64,000 bases of DNA, from positions 124,001-188,000 of the forward strand of contig JAMXDE010000055.1 in assembly GCA_026770025.1 (NCBI GenBank). Reading direction: 5' to 3'. This document shows positions 10,375 through 22,621 of this stretch, one piece after another. The notes under the pieces were generated by a model that worked only from the letters and a program-made list of their open reading frames with translations, was not told the DNA's origin and searched no databases. Each line of letters begins with the position of its first letter. Within the stretch, counting starts at the first letter, position 1. The translations under genes and the position numbers were made by a program. This DNA is from Craspedostauros australis (lineage: Eukaryota > Bacillariophyta > Bacillariophyceae > Mastogloiales > Achnanthaceae).

Positions 10375-11034
10375 CGCGCGCAGTGCTTGCTTGAAGCCTT
10401 CACAACAGTTCCAATAAATGCTGCCCTTGGTCGGTCAATGCTGCAATGGCCCATAATGGGAACGATGCTCATGAGATCATGCGTGTGCTGTATAATACAA
10501 TAGATAGCAGTAGCGGTGTCGTACTTGTATTCATACTGCTGCTGCTGCTGCTGCTCCCGCCGCCGCAACTGCCTCGCAGGATGATTGTCTCAACCACATG
10601 AGGTGTTGGTTAATCCGATGCCTCAAGTTTGGTGTTGGCGAGTTGGCATCGGCCATGAAACGAACCTCAGGAGGAGCGCAGTTGGATAATGTTGGACACA
10701 AACACACCGAGACGATTCCGACATGGTGGAGTAGAGCAGTCTGCTTGGCGCATTCGGCATGAAGCAAAGCACGCATGATGTGACGAATCCGCCACGATGG
10801 TGCGTCGATGAGGATCTGCATTTGCTTACTCTTGTTTGCGCTGTCGTTGGCGGGCTCCGCGCCGTCGCTGGATGGCTCGTTCTGAGAACTGATGAGCCTG
10901 GATGGGAACATGATATGATTTGTTGGCACAACCCCCACTAGCAGCGACATCCTCTTGTTGCTGTTGTCGATGTTCCTGTTCCTGCTGTCGTTCAATTCGT
11001 TCGCACCTCAGGGCTGGTCGTTGTGTGGCCTTTT

Positions 11035-11757
11035 TTATGGAAAACCGCAGCGAGGGGGAGTGAAGTGGGAGTTATCAGATCGTCTGGCACAACACGATCG
11101 ATCACGAAGACCGAAACGAAGCGGACGGGAACGATAACACTTCAGCGAACGGGCCCTGCCGCTGGTGTTATTGGCACCTGGTGTCGTCACCTTTGTCGTT
11201 GTCGTTGCCGGTGTTGTTGTGTTGTCGTCCAGTGTGTTGTTGTGTTGTTGTGCTGTCGTCCAGTTGTGTTGTTGTGTTGCAGGAAATACTTGCCGCACAA
11301 ATAAAAGCAACAGACATGCCACAAGGATCGCAAGGGAGCACCATGCTTGGTAGTAGAAGCGTGTCCACACACAAAGGCGGGACACATCGTTACGGCAAAC
11401 GATGGCAATAACAAAAACCACAAGTACCATGTCGTACGAGGAGACACATGCACTCGTGACGATGCAGCGAACGAACAGGATGACAGAAAAGTCGCGAACA
11501 AAACGGACGTTGCCGTGCGGGAACCTCGTGCGTGACAACAGCGAAGCAAAGCCGCTGTTGCTACCGTTGGTGGCGACAACAGGAGATGTGGCGGTTGTGT
11601 TGTCGTGACCGCAGCCACTCTTTCTCTCTCTCTCTCTTTGGGGACTAGTGCGCAGCAAGCATCCAGGTGGACATTCGCAGCAACAGTGCCCGCTGGTACA
11701 AATCAGTACTCGATCATTCGCAGTCCGCCTCGGGCTTGTTGTGTCCCCCGATGACAA
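11035..11757 (-). CDS. Possible membrane protein, hypothetical
   Basis: A 240-codon frame with two hydrophobic stretches (around FSVILFVRCIVTSACV and SLAILVACLLLLFV), followed by a Thr/Asn/Gln-rich low-complexity tail produced by TTG/GTTGT-rich DNA. No family is recognised. Much of the frame's openness may come from the repeats, so it may not be a gene. Nothing in its surroundings supports expression. Confidence 0.2.
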   Translation of the reverse strand: MSSGDTTSPRRTANDRVLICTSGHCCCECPPGCLLRTSPQRERERKSGCGHDNTTATSPVVATNGSNSGFASLLSRTRFPHGNVRFVRDFSVILFVRCIVTSACVSSYDMVLVVFVIAIVCRNDVSRLCVWTRFYYQAWCSLAILVACLLLLFVRQVFPATQQHNWTTAQQHNNTLDDNTTTPATTTTKVTTPGANNTSGRARSLKCYRSRPLRFGLRDRSCCARRSDNSHFTPPRCGFP

Positions 11758-13593
11758 TCACGAAGTGGACGAAAATATGGACACACGATGAGACGTGCAA
11801 AGACAGGGAGGCGTTCGCGCAAGGACACTTTGGAGTGACTCTCGGACACACCTCCATATTTATGTATCGGTCATTGCTCAACACTCTTTGTTTCAGTGAA
11901 AACGACATGTGCCAACGGCGAATAAATGCCTCCTATTGTTCTTCAACCAACATACGGACTAGGGGCCATAACAATTTCCATCCTTCCCGTTGCCACGGTC
12001 TCGATGTTCTCACTTTTCCACATACGCCACCGCCAACCGATCACGATCACGTGTTCGGACACAAAAAGCCCCTCAAAACGCATCTGTGATGTTCACAGCG
12101 CAAACATCGCAGATGCTCGCCACAGACAAGAAAAGGAAAGCACTTGTTGATCGATGGATAAAGTCAAGAGTGCTGATCGTGGTGGTCGGACACAAGGAAG
12201 AAGAATTCATCGGTTGCAGTTCCGCCGACAGACGCTGCAGCAGCACTGGTGCGTGCGTGCAGGTATTATATATAATATAATAGGTCGTACTCATACTTGC
12301 CAATGTGCGCCATCCTCACTGAGACAGCCATGTTCTCTGCCATGGCGGCCAGAGAGTGGAGGAGGAGAACGGATCAAGGTTAGAAATTGACAGGAAATGC
12401 AGATGGCGATGTGGGCAGAAAGGTTCCGGACACTCCGCTTCGACTAGGTTTGGGATCGCTTCCGCGAAGAACGCCATGTTCGGCCCTCCAGCCGAAGGAA
12501 GCAACATTGGCAAACGTCGCCAACACTGCAGGGGGTACCTCCTTGCTGCTCCAGGTTCGATTTGCTCTACTCGCATTCGTATTCGTATTCGTACTCTGCC
12601 ATAAAATACTATATTTCCCCCTTACAATCGCATGCTGTGCATGGCTACTCTGCGTAGAGTGCGAGGTGTGCCATGTTGTCACCTCTTACCGGCTTTTCGA
12701 CAAGCATCGTATCTCTTGACTTCGTCAGTTCCGCATTTTGGCTCCAAGTCTGATTCACTCTGATTCCGGAAACATAAATCTCATGTTCTGACCTACCCTG
12801 ATTTATTGGCACAAGTAGGTTGGTGCCCTCGTTCGCTGACTTCCTGATTTGGTGTTCCGCAGCTGCGCTCTTTTGTTCTTGCTGAGACCATCGGCGATGA
12901 GAAGCAAGGGAAGATTTGTATCCACAGACATCCACGGTCGACCTCACTTCCTGTCTCGTGAAGCAACTTGTCGCGAAGCAAAGTGTGAAGCGCCGTCGGG
13001 AGCACCCCTGTAGCTTGTTGCGAGCAGCCCGTGGCTCGTAGAACAGAGAGTGGAGTAGAGCAGAGTACTACTACTTCCACAATCAGGCCACAGCTCGCGT
13101 GGACTACGATTATACGCGCTATGTATCAAAGTCCCACGCCACAGGCTATGCCTGCACCTTTCTACTCGTCCTCAGCCGTGTAATTCCGGGCCAGCGGCAA
13201 AGCGTGATGCTATTCCCTCAGAACACTGCCACCGTCCACCGACAGTATCCGGACTGCTCAAAACGAGCAATGCGCAACCAACAACATGGGACCAAAATCA
13301 ATTCCAACTGCCTTCTCGAAAAGGACAAACGCAGACATGGAGTGACACTTTGAACGACAACGTTCACTCCCTCAAAGACAGAGGCCCTGGCGCTTCTGCA
13401 TTGCGGCTGGGTTTGGCGTCGCTATCAGTTCACTTCATGCCAACGATCCGAACGGGTCTGTGTTCTGCACCGCCTCGCAACCGGCACTTGTGCTCCTCTC
13501 GGCGATGACCCAATGTAAAAGGCCACAGAAGTTCTGCCACAGAGCAGCGTCCACAAGATCTTTGGCATGTTGGAGCTAACGCAAGAGGCGCAT

Positions 13594-13653
13594 CGTTGTT
13601 GTTGTTGTTGTTGACGTTGTTGATGTTGCTGTTGATGTTGTTGTTGACGTTGT
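13594..13653. repeat. TTG-rich imperfect triplet repeat
   Basis: Runs of GTT are interrupted by GACGTT and GATGTT variants over about 60 bp. It lies in a gene-poor stretch and no frame through it looks coding. Confidence 0.7.
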
Positions 13654-14078
13654 GCCAGTTCGAGGACTTACTGGTCGTTGGGTCGTCACATCACATGGGA
13701 GTTGAGGTCAAATACATAATTATTCAACTGTCTCTTACCACTATCAATGTAACTGTATTATAACGTCAATAATTGAAAAATGTCAAGTCGTGCATTTCGA
13801 AGCTAGGTCAAGGTGATCGTATCCATGTATGACTTGGTTTGTGTGACTGACATCGTCTTTTTGTCCGTTGCACTTCGCTTCGATCTCAGCCAATCATCTC
13901 GTTCCATTCAGCGAACATCGCCAGAAAACGAAGATCGCCATTCGACCCCAGTTCGACGAACAGCGTGCGACAACTACGAACATCACGAAGCAACACGCCA
14001 AGATGGCGATCACGCTGACGCAGAGACGGCGATTCGAGCTTCTTCGCGAGTGATTGCGATGAACTGTTTCGCGAACGA

Positions 14079-14500
14079 ATGACGCGTAACCGCGCTGCCA
14101 ACAAAATGGCCACAACGCACACAAATGAGCAGACCACGCCAACAAGAGAAGGTGAGTGAATCTTCGGAATGGTGTCAGCCGCAGAAGCTGACGGATGTTG
14201 CTGAGCCACTCGTCTTTCTCTGCCTCTTCCTCGTTTCGAGAATGCGAAGAATCAGAACCGTGTCACACGAAATCTGGTGTCAGAAGCGTGTGCCAATGCC
14301 ATACTCTGCCCAACGGCCACTTTGGTTCCACCCGAACGAGGTGTCACCGCAACCACCGATGCTGTTGATGATGCGTCGGATCTTCTGAGGTTGCATCCAA
14401 CAGGGAGGAAGACGCAGTTGAGAAAAAGAGGAACGTTGGGACGATCTGTCGTGCGAAGATCAGCAGCCAACGAGCACACGTTTCTCGTCGAGAAACTGTA
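14079..14500 (+). CDS. Possible small spliced gene, function unknown
   Basis: A candidate first exon, 14079-14151, ends at a strong donor (GAAG|gtgagt). A candidate acceptor at 14283 (ggtgtcag) continues in phase into a basic, low-hydrophobicity sequence ([20 protein letters not shown]). I could not place the end: the frame stays open into the next gene, so a further intron would be needed and the end given here is only indicative. The minus strand also has an open frame here with one hydrophobic segment. Listed because splice signals and phase agree. Confidence 0.2.
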
Positions 14501-14658
14501 CTCACAATCTCATTCCGAATCTTGTTGTTCTTGTTGGCATACACACTACGTACTATTCCTTGCTCCGCTCCGCTCCATCCGCATTCGACACAGAAACCAA
14601 GCACAACCCACAACCCGAAACCATCACATTGAACACTACATCAACCCACTCAATCAAC

Positions 14659-15504
14659 ATGACCTCTGCATCCCGATCGAACCGCTTCATCGCTGCATGC
14701 CTGCTGTGCGTGGCATTCATCATCCTCGCATCGCACAGCGCAACTGCATTCACAGCCACCAGCACATCAGCAACAAGAATACGGCCAATTCAGATCACGC
14801 ACAATCCATCATCGTCAACAGCACTGTTGGCAGCAAGAGGATCGCGACGTCGCGAATTCTTCCGTGGCCTCAGACGCGTTGTGTTCGGAGCCGCTGCTGC
14901 CACGACGTTGGCGTCACCCACGCTGGCAGCAGATGAAGGCATCGAGGGCGCCCGCATCATCGAGTTCCAAATCGCCAACCTGGATGGCGAAGTCGGCAAG
15001 ACGGGAAGCGTCAAGATCCAAATGCGACCCGACTGGGCACCACGCGGCGTGCAGCGATTCACCGATCTGACGGATCAAGGCTTCTGGGACGGATGCCGAT
15101 TCTTCCGCGTCCTGCCAGGCTTCATCGCCCAGTTCGGCATCAACGGCGATCCCAACGTGCAAGCCAAGTGGCGATCCGCCAGCCTTCCCGATGATCCGGT
15201 CAAGGTCACCAACGCACGAGGAACCGTGGTCTTTGCCACCGCAGGTCCCAACACGCGCACGAGCCAGATCTTCATCAACACGCGTGATCAAGGCAACACC
15301 TTCCTCGACCGACAGGGCTTCTCCCCCATCGGTCAAGTCATCGAGGGCATGGACATCGTCGACACGCTCTACGCTGGGTACGGAGAGGGCGCACCGCAGG
15401 GTCGCGGCCCCAACCAGGCGCTGATCCAGAAGAAGGGAAACGCCTACCTGGAGGAGTCGTACCCCAAGCTATCATACATCGCCAAGGCGGGCTCCGCACA
15501 GTGA
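14659..15504 (+). CDS. Cyclophilin-type peptidyl-prolyl isomerase, thylakoid lumen
   Basis: 281 residues, no intron. The start chosen is the ATG giving a clean signal peptide (about residues 1-30) ending SATAFT, an ASAF-like motif that directs proteins through the four membranes of a complex plastid. A second targeting element follows: Arg-rich SRRREFF at 62-68, a hydrophobic Ala-rich stretch and a PTLAAD cleavage site near 91, typical of Tat-dependent thylakoid import. The mature part is a cyclophilin domain (about 100-275) with [20 protein letters not shown] and TSQIFIN. It would catalyse proline isomerisation during folding or assembly of lumen proteins. An upstream in-frame extension exists but would displace the signal peptide and looks like 5' leader. 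Confidence 0.93.
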   Translation: MTSASRSNRFIAACLLCVAFIILASHSATAFTATSTSATRIRPIQITHNPSSSTALLAARGSRRREFFRGLRRVVFGAAAATTLASPTLAADEGIEGARIIEFQIANLDGEVGKTGSVKIQMRPDWAPRGVQRFTDLTDQGFWDGCRFFRVLPGFIAQFGINGDPNVQAKWRSASLPDDPVKVTNARGTVVFATAGPNTRTSQIFINTRDQGNTFLDRQGFSPIGQVIEGMDIVDTLYAGYGEGAPQGRGPNQALIQKKGNAYLEESYPKLSYIAKAGSAQ

Positions 15505-18500
15505 TTGTGAACCGCAATCTTGCATGATCAAAGACCAACGACGCGCACGCGGTTGCTCCTTCCACATTTCACAGCATCCCACAACATCGACAACCGTCGG
15601 AAGCAAGCCAATCATTCGAACGCAAAACATATGCTGATCTCCACGAAGCGACAGCACTTGTCGTGGCACGTGAGACCATTATGGCCGGCGTTCGGATGTT
15701 TGGCTGGGTTGATGGATCGATGGCTGCATGGATAGATGTTCATCGTGTGCGGCGCGGACCAATCAACACCTCCATGCTCACAATAGCTTGTATCAGAATA
15801 GCATAACAGTATTGGTATCATATAGAATACTTGTAATATAACCACTCCACTCCACACTTCCGTGTCCTCCTCAAGCCGTAGCGACGAGCGGCGACTGTGT
15901 TCGATGGACGTGTATTGCATGAACCAACCAGCCGGTTTGTGCGAGGCTACCCCTTTTTGGTGCACACAATCATCCAGGTTCTTGTGAATGGGATCGCCCG
16001 CGCACTCAATCAACATCGAAGGTCTTCAGGTCCATGTTGATCAGTATTACACAATCGATACATGATGAAGGAGGATGGCACACCTGTTCACTCAAGCAAG
16101 AAGTAGCCGTATGGTGGCATTGACGGAGTCGAGATCCGCAGTACAATCGAACAGCGTGGCGCAATCATTGCGCCGTGCCGCTGATAGTGCTTTTTCTGCA
16201 ACGCCATCTGCAAGGGTTGGGCACAGTATAGTGCCATAGCGTCACGCATTCGGAAGAATCAGCAGCCGAAGGATCCGCACCAATGGGACTGCGTTAGCTG
16301 TGTCGGTCATATCACCTTGATCTGCGCATGAAGTCAGACAATCCGAAAGTTCAGTTCACTTCACTTCAGTCCAATCAAACTGCATCGCTCAACACCATCC
16401 CACCATTCATCATTCAATTGGGCATTCTGCTTATAGTACCATGAGCTCCTGCCATGCGATGCCACACAACGTCATGGTCCCACACCTGGAAATCCGAAAG
16501 TCGGAACGCATCTCCATGTCACGGCATGTCCCCTACCGCGCATATTCTGCGTATCGTATGAGTACACAGCGCACTCAAACTGTATAGAATAGCGTATCAG
16601 TTGTCATGTATGATGTGTGTTGCATTTCATGATGCGTGGACAATGTGCATGGCCCAAGGAATGATCAGCCAAGTTTGTTGGCAAGTTCCGCTCACGGTAA
16701 CCTACGATCGTGGAAGATGGTGTTGGTTGATAGTCGTTCGTTTGCTATTTCATTACGTTGGCACTCCGATACTCTCGGTGTCCGTTCGTTCTCTTGCCCG
16801 ATGTTCTCGGCGCTTCAATCTGTTTCGTAGATTCGGTCTCCGACTATGAGTCGGTACGCGAGATCCTCTCTCGCTCCTCTCTGTATTCTCTCTCTCTCTC
16901 TACATCATGTGTTCGTGCTACACGATCCTCCGTGTTTGATGCGTACTCTGCATTCGACACTCTGTTCATTCAGTACTGGCTTCTACTCCATGAGTACTTA
17001 CCTTTTGAAGTTCACCTTCAGTATCCATGATCTTTATGGGTCATCGTATCTTCGCCTCCTGCTCTGACTTGGAGACAGCTGTCGACGTGGTGACATGTTG
17101 ACATCTTGTCGACGTCAGTAGGCGTCCTTCTGTTCTCCAGATGTCACGTTCCATTGGTGATGCAGTAGTCTGTCAGATGATATCGTCATCTGAGGTTTAG
17201 TTGGGAAGTACCTCGAGATTCTCTTGGTACCATTGATGCATGGACGGACGATCTTCTGATTCTTCCAGAAATCGTTATTTGCAAATTTCCTCCAGAAATC
17301 TTGCCCCTTTTCGTGTGTTCCATTTCCCCTGTAATTCTGACGAATCACAGCATACTATCGACACGAGTATAGTTATACCGTCCAAGTGCGAATGAGAGAA
17401 TAACGGGTGAACGATGCACATATATACGTACATCTTGACATATACTCACATGTACATCTCGACACAAGTTGCAACTCAAGCACAATTGTACGCAGTTGAG
17501 ATGTGGGTCATGCATGGGACGTTTCTGTGATTGGTCACTTTTCGGAAAACAGTATTTGCAAACCCTGATCCAAGCAACTCGATCCTGCTCGTGTGTGTGT
17601 GCGTGATTCAAAACACCCATGACTGTACTTTTATAGAATCTCTATATATGTACTATCCTAATTTGATCAACTCAAATTAGCAACCACCATCACCTGTGAT
17701 GACAAGTAGAAGCACGGATGGATTCCGCGAGAAGATCGCTGTCCTTCACTCTCTTTGTGAGGATGGCGTGGCGAAGAGCCAGGACGAGAGTATCATTCAC
17801 TCTTGACCACCATCTGTGCATTTTGAACAGGCCCCCCTTCCACCCCCCACACATACACCCACTCCCTCCTTCCTTCCCCATCCCTCTACGGGGACTGGAC
17901 ATTGGTGGAGAGTATAGTAGAGTGGAATCGTTCATCATTCTCCACACTCCAGCCATGGCCTTGCTATCTGCTCCGTCTGTCTATCTTTTCTCGAGGCATG
18001 TCGAAGACTCTGTCGAGTGATTGCGTTTCAGCTGTGCAGACGTTCGAGTGTTGGCGTGTGTTCCTCTCACATGAGACATAGCGCAGCAGCACAGACGCAC
18101 ACATGATAGCTGCTACATGCCTATGTATTAGTACATCTAATCGATGAGTATTGCTGCTTTCGTTCCCATCACCATGATGATCATTTCCAGCACGGATATC
18201 GTGAGGCTGAAGATTGCTCACAATTGCGTTTTCGAGAAGGACAAGTTGACTTGGTTTGGCGAGGACAGAGAAAGAATGAACAGACATCTGGGAGGATGAT
18301 GATGGGAGTGACTTGTTTCTGGCTCCAGATTTTGGCAACGCATCAACAACCAACTCCTCTCCTCGCATGTGTGTGTGCGCACCATTCCAACACCCATCTC
18401 TCTTCGCCTATTGGCTTTGATCTTGTGTAGTAACTGTTCTAATATCTTTTAACGAAGTATTGTCGGGCATCGCCCGACACTTGTTAAAACTACTTTTTGA

Positions 18501-19442
18501 CACAGGGAGAGGATCCCTTGTGCTTGCACAACATTCTCCAAGGATGATCCTGGCATTTCACACACCGCCTTGACTGTCCACCACCCCCCATCCAACCTCC
18601 CCCCACACACACAATACCCACATCCCCCAATACTACTTGTATCATATACTAGTATATGAGCTGCGAGTATCAGGATCTCCTCTCACATCGCGGAGCGCTT
18701 CATAGCAATCCTTGACTCGGCACAACTCAATGGCCCTCGATGTACCATACGACTACGTGTGCTGGAGTTGGACGCTGCGCTCAACTCTATTCGTGTTGGC
18801 CGCAACATCTTCTCTGCTCGGCTCGTATGTCACGATCATTCTGTATCTTCAACACCCATGGCCATCACCGCAAACGTGCTCTCCATCGCACTCTCCATCA
18901 CACTCGCATGTTTGCTCTGCCTTGTTCATCTCTCCACCATGCCACACGGGGTGCAACATCCATTGATCAATCAATTTCTGTCTGGCCATTCCTCGATACA
19001 TCCATCCTGATCCATGAGGCTAAGTATTGTTGCTGGGCAGCATTGGTGGGCACAAATTGCGGGCAGAGAGGGTGGACGCAGGCTGCGGAGCCTTTTCACT
19101 CAACGACGCGTTCCTCATGCCATCAAAATAACTGGTGACTGGCACAAGTCACAGATGAGATCTCTGTTCGGTTCTCATCTGTTCCTTCTTCTTTTCTGTT
19201 TGGGCACTTTTCGCACGATCACAGTCTTTGTTGCTCGTGCACGATGCATCTTGGGTCTTTTCCTTCCTTTTCCCTCTGTGTGCGAACAGCACATCACAAC
19301 GGCGACGTTCTGTCTGGCATCGCCGACGATGCTGGTCACATCACCACATCACCACATCACCACATCATCCAACACGCACACACAACATCACATCACCAAC
19401 AAGCTCACAACCAAGAACAACAAACAGACACCACCGATCAGG
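15505..19442. other. Gene-poor stretch
   Basis: No gene recognised in almost 4 kb, apart from copy A of the hairpin repeat (listed separately). The open frames are short and show no domain. It has AT-rich patches (near 15800-15840, 16570-16600 and 18640-18660), one TACGACTAC at 18748-18756, and a tandem CACATCAC repeat at about 19337-19369 in the leader of the following gene. Confidence 0.5.
18295..18614. repeat. Dispersed repeat, copy A, with hairpin
   Basis: About 320 bp closely matching 24406-24743 in the same orientation; the match is near-continuous except in the C- and AC-rich tail. It contains an inverted repeat centred on TGTCGGGC-atc-GCCCGACA (18461-18479), flanked by imperfect TTTAAC/GTTAAA arms. 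No terminal inverted repeats or target duplication were seen. Read on the minus strand, both copies open with the codons MRGEELVVDA, so a short shared exon cannot be excluded. Confidence 0.85.
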
Positions 19443-19455
19443 TCATAAAATCAAA
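19443..19455 (+). promoter_or_regulatory. Candidate core promoter motif, LHC-like gene
   Basis: TCATAAAATCAAA ends 68 bases before the ATG at 19524. It is identical to the string in the retroelement LTR and in front of the trypsin-like gene. Its role as core promoter or transcription start region is inferred. Confidence 0.45.
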
Positions 19456-19523
19456 CTGAGGCACTGCATTCCACTCCACAACACCAACAAGCAACAAGCA
19501 ACAAGCAACGCACAGCAAGCAAC

Positions 19524-20096
19524 ATGATGACCCGCACGCCAACCGTCTCCCTCCTCTCCGTCTGCTCCTTGATCATCATCGCCATCACGGTCATGCCATC
19601 GCACAACACAGCTGCGGCATTCCGACCATCCTTCAGCATTCGAAGGCGGCTGGGACGAGCATTGCGTCGCAACCAGCGTCCTCAGATCATGGACGACAGC
19701 ATGAGCAGTAGCAGTACCTCCAATGCGCTACCTGCCGTTGCCATCGCACCAATCACACCCAATTTCAACAACCCACCATCATCGTTCAGCAGCAGCAGCG
19801 CGAGCACAGGCGCAGCCACGGCGCAAGCCCCGCGGCAGGAGTACACACAAGACATCTTGCAGACCGCAACCACGACAGACAGTCATACTATGATGGCATC
19901 CGTCCGGTTGATGGATCTGCCAATGAAGAGCTCCCAAAGCAACATCAACAGAAAATCACTGATGACATCGTATTTGGAAATGGAATTGAATCTGGGACGC
20001 ATGGCGATCCTTGCGGCTATGTCATTCTTCATCGGCGAGATGGTGACGGGAATGTCCATCTGGGATCAGTTGCTCACCGTCTTCGTCATGCCATGA
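19524..20096 (+). CDS. Light-harvesting-like single-helix plastid protein
   Basis: 190 residues. The N-terminus is a hydrophobic signal peptide followed by TAAAFRPSF, an ASAF-like plastid-import motif, and a basic transit stretch. A Ser/Pro/Ala-rich middle follows. The C-terminus carries one membrane helix with the LHC chlorophyll-binding pattern ELNLGRMA (E154, N156, R159), then GEMVTG and a short tail. This matches one-helix or HLIP-like members of the LHC superfamily, which bind pigment in the thylakoid and usually act in photoprotection or pigment-protein assembly. A three-helix antenna protein is ruled out by length. The exact subfamily is not certain. Confidence 0.82.
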   Translation: MMTRTPTVSLLSVCSLIIIAITVMPSHNTAAAFRPSFSIRRRLGRALRRNQRPQIMDDSMSSSSTSNALPAVAIAPITPNFNNPPSSFSSSSASTGAATAQAPRQEYTQDILQTATTTDSHTMMASVRLMDLPMKSSQSNINRKSLMTSYLEMELNLGRMAILAAMSFFIGEMVTGMSIWDQLLTVFVMP

Positions 20097-20633
20097 TTCC
20101 ACACATGGTGCGGCGCACAGATCCATCGATGAGTCTGAAGTGCAATGCCTGGACAAAACAGAAAGGAAGGGAGAGAGGGAGGGTGTAACCTTGGCAAAGA
20201 GCGACGACGGCTTCGTCATCATGCATCCGAGGCAAAGCCAAGGCAAGTGCAAAACCGCAACGCAGAATTCCAGCCAACTGTCAACCAATCCTTGCCAACC
20301 AATCCTCGCCAATGCAAAGCAAAAGCAAGACACAAGCGCACGTCCATTTCGCCACTCTCAGCAAACTGCAGAGACAAGCGGAACGATGTCACAATACTAT
20401 GTACTCTACATACGAATACTGATACCACTAGATATACCATTATCACCATACTAGTTACGTACACTGTCATACTTCACAGCGGAATGCAATGCACTGCGCA
20501 GATCCCCAACAACGATGAGAGCAGATGCAGCAATGCGCAAAGAGAGAGAGAGAGCGAGGACAGCTTCAGTAGAAGCGCCATGGATACCAATCCAAATACT
20601 CCTGCGAAGGCAGCACAGGCACGGCGGCGGATT

Positions 20634-22077
20634 CTATTCAGTTCCAAGAGCGCCCAGCATCGACATACACAACGTTGACGAAGACAGACAGATTGTGGCA
20701 TGAAACATGTCATTATCGACTGCACATCGACTGCACGCCAATAGTCGCGCCGCTGATAGCCGCATCAACGGTAAGCAATGCAACCGAAGATGCAGTGAAG
20801 GATGCAATGGGAAATATATTTGATCCGATGTCACCGATGAAGAGGAGCCTATCGTAATCAACGAACGAATGACGAATCTGCCAGCTATATCCGGAAAACG
20901 CCCGACCTCCAGGTCGGACTCGGTCCCGGTCAACTCATTCGTCCATGTCGAACTGCATCTCCTGGCGGATTCAACGACACGATCTGAAAAGGGCCAGTTC
21001 TTCCCCACCAGCATGATCTTGCACACCGCAGGGAAGACAGACCGTACCAACGCCAACGCCGACTGATCACGTTTCAGCACCAGAAGAGTGGCCTTCGGCA
21101 CGTCCTCGACGGTGTCCTCCTTGGAGTTGCATCATCCTCGCTGCAGAGCTTGTTGGATGTGGTCGATTTGCACTCCTACTTGTACAGAGCAGTGCAACAC
21201 AGCAACCATAATCGAAAGAACACAGGTCAAGTATGCCCCTGAGACGAGGGTTGGCAGCCACGAAGGCCAAACCTTGCCAGATGACAAGAACCGTCGCGCG
21301 AGCTTGAATTGGTCAGAATCCACACACCTCGGCAAAAGGTCGTGCTCACGATTCCGTGCTCACAATGCCGAGATCACGAAGTGAAAGTCTTCATTGGGGG
21401 CGTTGCCCGTGCCTCCTTGAAGCAGGAGCCCGGCTCAAAACGGTTGGTGCATCTGAATGACGTCGTTGACCTGTCTCCCATTGAATGACTTCATTGGACA
21501 CAATGGTGACAAGTGCATCGTTTCGGCCCACCCTGAAGTCCAATTCATGGTTCGTAGACGGCCACAGCAGCTTGTTGAGGATAGAGTGATGCTTGTTGCT
21601 GTCCAGCAGCTTGATAGTCCGATGGTCGCCGCATCCCACAGTCATCCGCTCTGCTGCGATTCCATTCAGACGGATTTGGTCGTTGTGAGTCGCAACCGTG
21701 TGCACCTCCAACCATGAAGATTTGCGGCTGGAGCTGCTGATCGCCATGTCTCCATGGGCTGAAGAAGGAATGCGATAATAGTCAGCGCGACCTTTGGCGG
21801 TGTTTGCGAAACGAAGGGCATTGCGGAGGTTGCAAAGGTGCAAGGTGTTGGCAATCGTTGGATGGAGGGTGTCACCATTTGCGTCGCAGTTGAAGTGTTG
21901 GTTGTTGGATCTGTTGAATGATACGACTATCCCATACACATGATAAATGCTATAGTATAAAGAATACTGTTCAGAAAACAACACATGACAACCGTCAAGA
22001 GCAGAGTACTTTGATAGTATCATGATTGGCCTCACCTTTGGGTGTTTGGTGTTGGGAAAACGTTGCTCTTGGAACAA
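20634..22077 (-). pseudogene. Broken coding-like region, unidentified
   Basis: Two minus-strand frames look protein-like. One (about 21440-22050) has a WD40-like flavour (RMTVGCGDHRTIKLLDS ... ALVTIVSNEVIQWE). The other (about 20750-21400) contains one hydrophobic segment (AYLTCVLSIMVAVLHC) and then a hydrophilic tail, but is cut by in-frame TGA codons at about 21376 and at 21132-21134. A frame change lies between the two. A decayed gene is the simplest reading. Unrecognised short introns or TGA recoding are alternatives. I cannot name a family with confidence. Confidence 0.25.
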
Positions 22078-22568
22078 TTCTGGATCTTTCTGTGATAGCC
22101 ACCTTTGCCATCGCCATCGCCGATACCATCGCCATCACTAACAGCAGATCGACATTGACATCAAGATCGACAATGGCATCGACACTGCCATCCACCACGG
22201 CTATCCACAGGCTTGTGCTAGTGAGTACGATCAGCCTACTCCATGCAGACTATTTGGAATGAGCACCTGCTAACCACATCCAGCCACACACTCAATGCCA
22301 CATCCAACAACGCAGATTCCATCAGTTTTGGTGCAGGTTATGACAGCAGGAGGATCGCCAGTCGTATGTCGTACCCTTGTGCATAAGAGCCAACCATCAA
22401 CAACAAACCAAAACCAACCATGACGACTATGACACAAGCGCGCCGCCGCCAATCATCGTCATCACTGTAGCTCCCGCTCTGGGCTTGACGCAGGCTTGCG
22501 GCCTGGACAAGTCCGCTGATGAGGCACTCCCTTTGGCGGTGGGCACGACGGGTCGGTCGCGCCATAGG

Positions 22569-22620
22569 ATCCATCCATCCATCCATCCATCCATCCATCC
22601 ATCCATCCATCCATCCATCC
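22569..22620. repeat. (ATCC)13 tetranucleotide microsatellite
   Basis: Thirteen perfect ATCC units directly before the first recognisable codons of the hydrolase pseudogene. In the gene frame it reads as repeated Ile-His-Pro-Ser. Confidence 0.95.
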
Positions 22621-22621
22621 A

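Larger units (their letters stand above)
10375..14078. other. Unresolved region, no recognised gene
   Basis: The HSF promoter side holds TGTATAATACAATAGA (10489-10504) and a short CTG run (10536-10555). Further on are TTG-rich imperfect repeats (about 11196-11285), a CT run near 11622-11638 and a TTG-rich stretch at 13594-13653. Open frames of 60-240 codons occur on both strands but show no domain. No RNA gene was recognised. Confidence 0.45.

Noticed and set aside
14560-14658. In-frame upstream extension of the cyclophilin
   Set aside because: It would bury the signal peptide 33 residues inside the protein; the ATG at 14659 fits plastid targeting.
22569-22620. Regular short repeats considered as a CRISPR-like array
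   Set aside because: It is a pure tetranucleotide microsatellite without spacers; none of the other tandem repeats has a repeat-spacer structure either.
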